Part shown: positions 34,651-46,600 of the stretch, piece by piece
Numbering within the stretch: the first letter of the stretch is position 1
How the letters are laid out: each line of letters begins with the position of its first letter
From: Endomychus coccineus
Taxonomy: Eukaryota > Arthropoda > Insecta > Coleoptera > Endomychidae
Direction of reading: 5' to 3'
NCBI GenBank assembly: GCA_958510875.1
Contig: OY294069.1
Location: 167,357,075-167,421,074, forward strand
Length of the DNA: 64,000 bases
The notes under the pieces: model-generated
The model's input: only the letters and a program-made list of their open reading frames with translations
Database searches by the model: none
What the model was told of the DNA's origin: nothing
Position numbers and translations under genes: made by a program

Positions 34651-37600
34651 TTATAAACTAATAGCTCCTGAAAAAACATTCGGAATAAAGCATAAAATAC
34701 TTCGTCGACTTCAATATTACAATAAAATAATACTTCATTCATTCATTTCAATAAAAAATGTTTTATTGCTACCACACTTCATTAGGCAACACCGTTTCAA
34801 CCAAGCACGAGGGCAAAGTCCTTGAAACATGAAACAAGAAATCATTTAGTACGTCAAAACTTATTATATTTCTCAACATAATCTCCTTGTAGTTCAAACC
34901 TGGAAAATATGGTGGATGACGAACCGATTCTTGCAATTTTGACATTACGATTGCGAAACTGCGCGTTGTCCTGGTGAAAGAGCACCATTTTCTTAACCAA
35001 ATGCGGCCGCTTTCGCTTCAAATCGGCGTCGAATCCATCCCACAGCCCAACATAATATACGCTGTTGATCGTTTTGCCCTTTCCAAGGTAAACCATATGA
35101 ACGATACCGTGTATATCCCAAAAAGCAGTGACCACGACTTTATTTTGTTTTTTTTTGGCTTTGATTTGCCAAGACAAGATCACTGTTCCGACTGTTCTTT
35201 AGTCTCTGGTGTATTGTGATAAAACCATGTTTCGTCCACGGTTACGAAACGGCGCAAAAAGTGCTTCTAATCGCGCTTGAACATCGCCAAACACTCCTTT
35301 GAAGTTGCTTGTTGTCATAAGAGATGCGGCACCCATCTGGCAGATAGCTTTCTCATATTCAAAAATGTATGCAAAGTGTTCCGTACCCGTTCGGTTGAGA
35401 TGCCCATGAACTCAGCAATCTCGTGCTGTTCAACTGCCATGTAAACGTTACGTGATTATATGAGATCTCAAATACACACACTCGATTGCAAATGCTTTAA
35501 CCCCCATATGGATCTCATTTCTAAGAATCCTGTCTTTGCGGATGCCTACTTCGCTTATTATGTCTACCTACTTGCCCATTTCAATATATTTATACATATA
35601 TTGTTATGATTTCATTTCCTACTTAACATAAAATGATAAAATTTGAACTTACCGAAACATTAAAATAAGAAAAGATTAATAAAGTATATAAAATATGAAA
35701 TTAAAAACATTATTAAAAGTTAAATTATAGGTAGTATAAGGTATTGAACAATGTATAACAAAATTAAACCAGAAAATATAGAATAAGAAGTGTGAACAAG
35801 AAACAGTAAAAGTGGATAAACGTACAGTGATACGAAGGAGGAAATCTTTATTAAAATGAATCAAAGACTATCAGAAGATAGCACAAAATATTAAAATATG
35901 TTATAGATTTAAGATAGAATTGGGAAATTTGAGTTCTACAATGTTATATAATTGTTATTTATATTTTATATTATGTATTAGATTTAAGAATTGACAAATG
36001 TCAAAATTGACATAAATATTGGAATAATCAAGTCAATATGAAGCTAATCATAGGTTATCTTATACCAAAATATGTGGAAAAATGTAGGCAATATTAATTT
36101 AAATAGGAGGATGCATAATCACTTCAAATAATTTGAAAATCTTCAATAATTCCAAATTTCAAGAATATTCAAATTTGATTGGTCGAGACAATTTAGATAC
36201 TTCAAATTGGTCAACAATTAAAAAGTTCTGTCAAAATCCAACAATGACCAAAACATCCTAGATTAAGAAAGGAAGCACCTCATTGGTTAGAAATGACATC
36301 AACTGGCATCCTTTTGGAAGTCCTATAAAAGTAAATCTGAAATAGAAGCTAGGACAGTTTGCATTTACATCTGAGATCCAAAGCATCTTCTGCAGCTCAA
36401 GTATATTTCCATAACCTTAGATTTTGGTAACATCGGAGAACTCAAGTAGTGTCTGTAGCTTCGACAAGTTAAAGTAACCGAAGCAAGTAAATAATTCCTA
36501 CGAATCAAGTAGTGTTCCTGAGTATTCGAACAAAGTTTAAGGTTATAATAGTTAATAACAGTTAATAAGTAGCATTATTGGATATAACTAAAAGTAAATT
36601 TAATTATAATATCCTCATTGTATCGTTATTTGTATATCTGAATGTAAGATTGTCGTTTGTAAACAAGAATTAATATTAAGTAGTTTTGAGGTTAAACATA
36701 GAAATTTTAGAACACAAAATATAAATCGTAAAATCTGTAACCTGAGATAATAACATAGAGTCATTAATATTAAAATATAGAAACTTTTAACATTCAAACA
36801 AAATATTGTGTTTAAGTCCATATAATATAAAAAATTCATTTTCATCCAAATCAATCAAAACAAATCAAACATATAACATATAAAGTAAAATCAAACTAAA
36901 ATAAATAAAAAGCTAGCCGGAATAAAATAAAAGTAATATTAGAATTCAAACATAATTATCATTAATTAATAAACTCATTGGAAATTAGTTAACAATATAT
37001 ATATATTTCTATAGTTCCGGGGATTTCGTGGAGTGTGTTATATTCATACTACCTGTAGTCCCAAATGTTATTGAGACCCGTAGGGACAGTTAGTGGCGTC
37101 GGCTTCGCTTTCTCTTGAAACAATATGTTGCAACTGATTGGAAATAGCTAAGACTTGGAAAGAAATGAAATTACAGTCTATGTCATGACTTTGGGAGTTT
37201 ATTCGAATTCACAGAGATATATACATGTTTTGTGGTGGTCTGCTACAGACTGCGTCAACATACAGTAAATTCATGTTAAAGAATGTTACATAAGATTGGT
37301 AACCTAACATCAAGAGCTGTATTATTAAGAAAATTTTCCACAGTAGGTCCATCGATCAATCAATCATTCAATGAAAACGGGGAGGGACAAGTCCATAGCA
37401 CTCAGACCGCTTGATTAGGTCTAAATCACAGTTGGTTTTGTCTTAAAATTAATTAAACAGTTTCTCTGAATGTCATACACATATTTACAAGTGTTAACTA
37501 CATATATAAAGACTTATCTTATCATTATAAAGACTCAAAATGGAATGTATTCGATAATGAACTCCAAAAAGTTTTATACAAATTTAAAACATATTTCTGA

Positions 37601-40600
37601 TGCAATTTATTGTCCATAATATCAAAGCTCTGCCAAATGTGGCTCAAAGAAATAGGTAGGTATTAGAGTCAAATCTGAGGTTTCCCTCATAACCGAACTA
37701 TTTTTACGTTTGTTTGTTTGTAAAATACGAAATTTTGTTGTGCCTGCGTAATTTATATTATGATAATATCATTTCATTTTAATCCAAAAATTCCGGCCCT
37801 ATTTTAACAGAGCTCATGGTAGATTATATTGAATTGATCGCCAAATGTCAACGTTTAGTTGATATCTATTTTATTCTAAGTTCTTAGAACACATATTTAT
37901 TATCACAGTTTCTTCATTCTGTTAATTCGTTGGTTTTAACTTTATTGTCGATCAAGGTGAATTTTCCTCTAGCATCTAATTCATTATTTTGCGTTTCCGC
38001 CTTCCTTTTGGATTCCAAATATTCGATGATAGTATATCCAGAGATTGCGATGATCAGTAAGCCCATCAGTAGATATAATTTCACTGAGGTACACAGATAT
38101 GGACTATAAACGTATGTAATCACAGATCCTAAAGCTTCCCACAATCGGAAGTGGCTATAAGCGGCTTCTTCTTTACCAGCGAAAAGCATGCCGCTCAAAG
38201 CTGAAACAGAAGAAATACAACATATACAACTATTTTCAACATTTAGCTATTTTGTGTAAATTGGAAGAAAGACTATTTCAAAAATTATTACTGTGCTAAC
38301 TATCATATTGTAATAAATCGGAATTAGGGAAATCGTAGCTTCTCATTATTAAGGTGGCCTGTGGTATGTGCGATAATCTTATCGAGTTAAGGCGGTAATG
38401 TTAGTCTGGATTGAAACAATGAAAGTCCTTTGCCGCCGAAGATATGAACCGATACTCTGAACTCACACGAAGGTTTTATCAATAAAAAATATAACATCAG
38501 CGAAAACAGGGAGCTGAGAATAAATATAAAATCGGGTTGGGAAGTAAGGGGGTATAGAGCTGTTTTGATAAAACTCTTTCTTCAAGAGGGAAGAAGGCAG
38601 TTCGGGCCGGTCCATACCCAAGTCGTGTATTATTAAAGCTGAAGTAAATTCATTCCTTTCTCAAAAAGATAAAATTTGGTGATTAAGGTGTAATATGGTA
38701 ATTAAATTAAATTGTTAAGTAGTTCAGTTCAGAGGACAGCCGGGGACTCCGATGTGTTATCATCGTTAAAATAATTAAATTCGTTCCATATCATTGGCAC
38801 CGACTCGTCCGGTGAATTAAAAGTAGTGAGTGTTAGGGGAAGGTTAAACAACAAGGGGGATAAGTCTTAGATCTAGATAATTACAACTGTTTGGGTTGGA
38901 CTGATACTGCATGATTTCCGCTGAGTAGAGTATTAATGTGGTGAAAGGTTGTAAGGAACTTTTGTTTGAGATCCAATCCAGAAACCACTATTCCTCTTGA
39001 TTATTTTTCCACAACGGTAAGGGTTAGTAACCATTCAGTTTAGTTGTAATATTCTCTAAATATCCATATAATTATATTCGTCATACTCAAATTATTGACA
39101 ATAAATCCAGGTCATAAGTCGATTGGTTTGATTTAATAAACGAAACAACCCAAAGTTTATCTATAAAGTGATAAGCATTGATAGTACCGAAGGGTTCCTG
39201 CTTAACCTCTCAATTAAGTAGGTGGTGGCAGCATATGATAATAATGAGTAAAGTAGTTGAAAGTTAAGATTAATTCCTGAATGCAAATTCCGATTATTTG
39301 CTGGAAGCCGTGAGGACACGCACTACCAGAGGAGCGCTGTGAAGTTGACAGTGGAGAGGGTCAGTAGTAGAAAGTTAATAAATTACAAGAATTAAAACAA
39401 AGTAATAGGTGTATATTACAATATAGTAGGAAATAAAGGTGAGATTTCTGTGGAGGATATGAATAACCTGACAGAATTCTGGTGAGAAAAATAATAGCTA
39501 ACGCCATCTACCAAAGAATATGAGTTGCACTAAGCAATGGGCAACATTGAATGATTGATTCCTCGCATTTAAAAAAAGTTGCAGAGAATGTTAAAACACA
39601 GTGCCAGATGCCAATACCCAACCAATGTAACAATTGAGAAATAAATGAATATTCCTTGTTGTCTTTTGCGAGATAATATTGCCAAGTATTCTCTAGTCTA
39701 GATGGATCAGTTACAGCGGCGACCTTACCCATTGCGAGGCTCCGGGCGGCAGGTCTTTGCGAGGCCCTTTGTCCTACGGAAAAGTACCTATGTGATGCGA
39801 AAGTAGGTCTGGTTGTTTGGTAGGTATTCGTTATGTTTGACGAGAAATGCTAAAGTTATACAAATAAATAAAATTTGAGTTTTAAAATATTTTACTTACA
39901 TTGAAAGATTTATAAAATTAACAAATACAGAGCCTGTCAAGCTTTTCACCGTTAACTAATATCTTATTATAATGATATTCACTGAATCGCCGTCCATTAT
40001 CATTTACGGGAAATAACTCAACTTTAATCCGGATTGGACCTCTTAATACAATCTCAGTTCGGTCTACATCAGTAATTGTTATGGGCCACAAACCGGGGTC
40101 ATTTTGAGGGTTCAGAATCTCCATTCCAGCAGTCATGGATATAGACTCGGGCTCAGATTCGTGTTCTTGACTGCAGCACCGGTGACCTAAGAGACAATGA
40201 TGTAGTTAATTCATCATCATCCTCGCTGTTTTTACTTGATGACGGCGGCGGCACCCATAATGATGTGGAAGGAATGTTTTCAGCTGAATCAGGATTAAAG
40301 TCACTTTCAGTCAATAAATGTTTCGTACAGGTTTCTTGATCATCACTTTTCATATACTTATATAAAGATCCACGTAGATTTTCTTGTACCAGCTTTCTTT
40401 TGATAGCTCGTTTCCTTTTTGAACTACATGACTTTTTTTTTCTACCGGCATCACGATCACGCGAACTCATTTCGTAAATCTTGTTTTGTTTCGCACAATC
40501 AGTCAGAAATAATTTTTAAGTAGGTGTCACACAGTTTTTTTACACTTTATCAGCTTACTCAATACTTGAAATACTATAATTTACTCTTTTCCAGCTCACT

Positions 40601-43600
40601 CAATACTTGAAACACTATAAGAACGTAATATTAAATATAATTGAAAGATGTGGACGGTGCAGCAACGATTTTGTAACTCGTACTGCAAGCAAAATAATTC
40701 CAAGGTGACAAAAGTTGACGAACGAAATGAAACAAGAGAATTCCTCTAGCGACGGGGATTCTCCGATAGACGAGCAGAACATTATGTCCCGACTCCCGAG
40801 TCACAGACTATATAATACTATACTAGTCCCGAGTGCTATGCTTTTAAAAAACCGATCTTCAAGTGTTTCGAGGCGCGATATTCAAGTACTACAAAATGAA
40901 TTCATCAATTATGATTTGAATGAATGAATTAGTTAACTAACTTTATTTTAATTTACCGTTATTTTATAATCTTAATAAATAATTAAGAATCAAAAGTTTT
41001 AAATAAAAAAAAATCTGTATTTTTTTTAAATTTGCTTGACGCGAGGCCCCTGCAAGAACTTCCTTGTTTTCAGTCAGCCAGTTATGCAACCTTTGAAGGT
41101 ACTCTTTATAATATTATTAATAATACATAATAATAAGACATTTTAGTCAATTCATAAAAATATTCATTGAGAATAACTTAGAATGGCAAGTAGTAAGGTT
41201 GTGAAATAATAATGACTTATAAATTCTCCTATAAGAGTTAAAAGTTTCAACGCTGCTTCAAATAAATAGAACTTATTCAAATTATTTATAATCTTATTTT
41301 TACGAACCGGAAATGAAACTAGTCTAACTTAACAACAAACAGTCCCTTCTTTATCCTCAGAAAAATTTTGAAGATTGAGTATGAACTTTATTATTTGCCA
41401 CAAGCAAAGTACGACGTGGTAATTTGTAATGGAGAGACGAGCTTATTTATCGCATGGAAAATTTCGGATTACAGTTTCTTTCCTTCCGCAATGCATATAA
41501 AGATCAATACAACATATATATATCGAGTTAACTCACTGTGAATCTGCACCAGCCATATAGCATCGCAAACTCCCCAGAGGCCAGAGAGCAGGAAATAGAT
41601 GTACTGATTCCTCGAACCAGGCTGCCACACCAATAACACTATTATCAAAGCCGCATGAAGCGCTAAAGCGCCACACATAAATAAGTTCCTTCCAAATATT
41701 TTCGTTAAAGCTCCTGATGAGCTCGAAGCTATTGCGTTACACACTCCAAAGCAAATCATAACAAATCCAATATTCTCGATACCCCAGCCGCAGCTCACGA
41801 ACGCCTGTAACATATTATATAATAGCAAAACAACATCGGCAAAGCTAAAGGTTGGAGTGAATCTAAATATCCAACTTGCATTTAAATTGAATGTGAACTT
41901 CGCGATTATTATTTTGGAGCCTACGCTTCCGAATATTAACCATTTCTACCCACAACAGTATTTCATTATTTCAAAATTGGCTTCACCGAATTGCCTGGTT
42001 CCAGTTCCAGATTGCCTTCGGCAAAAAATATAATTGTACGAATTCCGTGTTATGATAAAACACATCGAGAATCTAAATTTAGCGGGAGAATTAATAGTAG
42101 CTATTCATAATATGTGACATTTTATTATGAGAGCCGACCAATTTGGGACACAATATTGAGCGAATGAAAATTTTTTCCAACACATACATATCATACTAGC
42201 CCTGGATTTATGTATTTGAAAGGGTGCGCGAATAAGACATCCCACGAAATGATTTCGGTAAAAGTTCCGCATATAGCAAAGCTGCCTTATTAATTATCAA
42301 TTACAATTCATTTAGACATAAAACAAGTTTCTAAAATTCGAGCTCGTCTCAAGAACACCCATGAACGTAAATAGTAATAGGAAGTTCTTTGTTGCCTTAA
42401 CTTACGGACAAGTCAAGTACATGACTTCATTCCTTAGTGCGACCGTCCCATCATTAATTAATACAGTTTGTTTTTTAAATCTGTTGGGAGGAAACAAGAT
42501 GTGTAGTTTCTGAATTATTGTCAAGGAAGGGTCATTATAAATTGTACAATATCGACAGAGTCCGCGATGTTCCTCAAAGTTTCAATAGGAAATCATAAAT
42601 TACGAAGTTAACACAAATGGTTATAAAGGAAACAAGTGCTTCACAGTATATTGGTAGTTAAGACATATGTTTATGATCTGATTTGTAATGGCAGGTTGAT
42701 CCCTTACTATGGCTCAAGTAGAGGTTTCTCAACCTGTCTTTTCCTTTGAAGCTATAATCTATTCATTTAATTATAACATAAGACATACAGGACGCAGTAG
42801 TTCCTCATTAAACACGTAATTAGAATATTAAATTGATATAATTTTCATTCATAAATAGAATAGTTCTTTTGCATCCAGCTCACTAGACTGGGGCAAGTCT
42901 CTCTCTTATTGGGTAAAAGTTACTACCACCAAACATATTACTCAAATAGGAGTGGTTATCCAAGATTATAAGAAACCAAACTCACCACACTAAAGTCAGT
43001 TATATTCTAACTTCTTGAGTTGAATCTTGCTTTGACTATTTCACAAATCACTTAAATCATATTCTAGAAAACTTTCTAAGTTTTCTAGTTAACCTGCGTT
43101 GTGGTGTTTATGATAGAATTTTTGCTAAGTTTATTCAGAATCAAGTCATATTGCTGAATACATGACATTTTTAATTCCTTGAATGATTAAATCATAATAG
43201 TTTTGTTCAACTCCTTACCCTGGTACATCCGGGCTGAGTTAAATTAGTTTTCACTTCATATCTAGGTTCTAATAAGGTTAATTTAAAATTAAGGATTGAT
43301 TAATTGTTTTCTAAACTTAACATAATGTCTTAATTAATCCTTTAGTTTTACTTAATCTTTTAACTATTATTTCATTTTTATAATTGTTTTATTTCTGTAT
43401 TATTATTAAAGATTTGATATTAGTTTTTCTACTTAGCGTAATTTACCATCTACCCTCGAACATACTGCTTAATTGATGTTTTAGTCTCTCAAGCAAAGAA
43501 AAGTGAGTATTACATATATCTATTGACAGTATTGTTGCCTGATTTACCTAACTAATGGGAAACCCGTGATATCGGGTCATTTCCTGGTTATTGGTACACG

Positions 43601-46600
43601 TACTGCAAGCTGTATTGATATTAATTAATCAAGGCAAATGTTATATACGAACGAGTATGATAAAATAAGTAAATTGATAGCCTTTAGTAAACAAAGAAAA
43701 CCAGAGAAGGGCTCGTTATTACACCCATGAACAAACATTCTAACATTCAAAAAATAATGAAATTCTTGAAGGAAAACAGATATATTCATTTGAATCTTGA
43801 TTCCACTAAGAAGTTCAGAGAAATTATCTACCATTAAAAATTGTAAAAACATTTTTAACTCATTTAACCTCACGGTGATGCACCCACAGGCTCCTAAATT
43901 ATATTCTTCCGTTAATATATCTATGGTTTCGGCGTTTACGTAGTGTAAATTCATAATACTTCAGAAGTTGGAGAATAAAACTCAAATTTTACACAAAACT
44001 TTTAACATTTAATTTAAAAATGCTGACAAATTGTTTCACCACACTGTGGCATTATCAAAGCGAGGAGTTATCAACTAAAGCTAAATCTAAAAATATGTCC
44101 TTAAATATCAGGGATCAGAATGTGATGCAAATTGAGGGATGGGGGTGGATAATGGTGGGAGTGTGTTTACAAAATTGTTAACAAGCGGTGAATTATATGT
44201 GTCGATTTGATCATTTAATATTACATTATTATTGTTTTTTGCGTGTTTCAAAATTTCTATGGATTCTAATATATTAAGTTTATGTCCTTTTTCCTGAATA
44301 TGTAGAATATCAGGATTAAGGGTGAAATTGTGGTTATGTTCTAACAGGTGATTTGCGTAATTAGAGTCTTCTTTTTTGAGCCTGTAACTTCTCAAATGTT
44401 CATTGAACCTTACGCTGAAACTGCGTCCAGTTTGTCCTATGTACAAAGCACTACAGTCATCACATCTCAGTCTGTAAACTCCAGATTTCTTTAAGTTATC
44501 TTTTTTAGATTTCGAGTTATTAATATACGAGCATAGGTTATTTGTTGTTTTAAAGGCGACGTTTTTATTCTGTTTTTTAAGGAATTGAGATATTTTTAGT
44601 GAATGTTTACCTAAATATGTTAGACATGTGAAATTTGATTTTGTATTATTATTAATTTGCGGATAAATTATGCTTAAGGCTTTTTTATTGAGTTTATTTT
44701 GGAGTATTTTATTAATTATCTTGACATTATAACCGTTATTTTTGGCAATATCTACGATTCTGTTTAATTCTAAATGGAAATTATCTTCACTTAATGGGAC
44801 ATTAATTAATCTATGTATCATACAATTATATGCTGCTAGCTTATGTGATTGTGGATGTAAAGAAGTGTTGTGTATTGTGGTATCTGTGTGGGTGGGCTTG
44901 TGATAAATAGCGAAAGAAAAGTAATTATTTGTGTGTGAAATTGTCAGATCTAAAAAGTTTAAGGACTTGTTGTTTTCCATCTCTAATGTGAATTCTATAT
45001 TTGGGTGTAAGTTGTTGATATAGGTGAGAAAAGAATTTATTTGACGGTTACTGCCTGTATATATGACGACGTAATGGTGAATAATAGACATGGCTTTTCA
45101 ATTTTCGCAAAACTTCTCATACAGATATTACTATAAATAATTATTCTAACCATCCAATTTGTCACAAACTACCAGCATATCATAGCATGGTCCATAGACT
45201 TGTTTCAAATCCAAAATTTCCAGATGGAGTTAGATATTATAAAACAGACAGCAATTAACAATAATTTCGACCACAATCTGATAGATAGTATGTTGAAAAA
45301 AGGTGAATGTAATATAGAAAATTTCCTTCTTTATCTCAATGAATCGGAAAGTTATAGAAGAATTATATATTTTGGTATACTTTCGAATGAAATAAGTCAT
45401 GAAAAGAAGTAAAATCTGGAATCTATAACTTAACTTGTGGAAGCTTATACAAGGGAAAGGTGAAAAGTTCCTGAGAAATGATTTATTTGATCAGAACTCA
45501 TTCTATTTCTCAACATAATCTCCTTGTAGCCCGTTACACTTCACTCAACCTTTTTCTAATTTCTCGATCCTTTCCAAATAATACGATTTCGGCAGTCCTT
45601 CAAAATAGGCGTTTGTTTAAGCGATGACCTCATCGTTGGAGCCAGATTTCTTTCCGCCGGACCATTTCTTCACGTTTGGAAATGATAAAAAATCGCAGGG
45701 GTCCAAATCTGGAGAATATGGTGAATGACGAACCAATTTGTAGCGCAATTTATGCAATTTTGCCATTGCGACTGAGGACATGTGCGTCAGTCCGTTGTTC
45801 TGGTGAAAGAGCGCTTTTTTCTTTGATAAATGCGGTCGATTTTGCTTCAAGTCGGCGTCGAATCGATACAACATCACTGCATCATATACGCCGGTGATCG
45901 TTTTGTTCTTTCCAAGGTAATCGCAATAGACGATACCGTGTGCATCCCAAAAAACTGTCGCCATGACTTTGTTGGCCGATAAACCCATTTTGGCCTTTTT
46001 CGGCTTCGATTCGTCAGAACAAGTGCACTGTTTCAACTATTCTTTGATCTCTGCTGTGTTGTGATGGAACAATGTTTCGATCACGGTTACGAAACGATGC
46101 AAAAAGTCTTTTTTATCGCGCTTGAACATCGCCAAACACTCCTTTGAAGTTGCCAACAGAGAGCAAATGCGGCACACATCTGGCAGATAGCTTTCTCATA
46201 TTCAAAAATTCATGCAAAATATTCCGTACCTGTTCATTCGAGATGTCCATAACCGCAACAATCTCGTGCACTTCAACTCGCCGATCCTCCAATATCAAAC
46301 CATGGAATTTATGGAGAATTTTTGGCCTTGTAATCTCAATTGAACGACCAGAACGTTCGGCGTCCTTCGTGGTCCTACTACCATAACGAAAATCAGTAAG
46401 CCACTAGTGAATCGTTCCAATTGATGGTGAGGAGTTTCTATGATGTTCAATAAGCGATGCTTTGGTTTGCGTAATGTTCTTTTCATGCAAGAAATAATGT
46501 TTAATAAAAGCGCGAAATTAATTTTTTCCCGTGTTTACAATTATCTTCAAGGCTGCTTGCTTTTGACATATCAGTCTGAATATTTCAATGTGTTCTAGTT

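Larger units (their letters stand above)
35435..39713. repeat. Segmental duplication, copy B (contains the proximal UNC93 last exon and two solo LTRs)
   Basis: Same direct block as copy A at 33,053-34,650, expanded to 4.3 kb by insertions at 35,602-36,994 and 38,309-39,420. Outside those insertions copies A and B are highly similar, including coding, intron and downstream sequence. Confidence 0.8.

Noticed and set aside
42850..43600. A third LTR in the UNC93-like intron
   Set aside because: The base composition resembles the LTRs, but no inverted ends or target duplication could be found.
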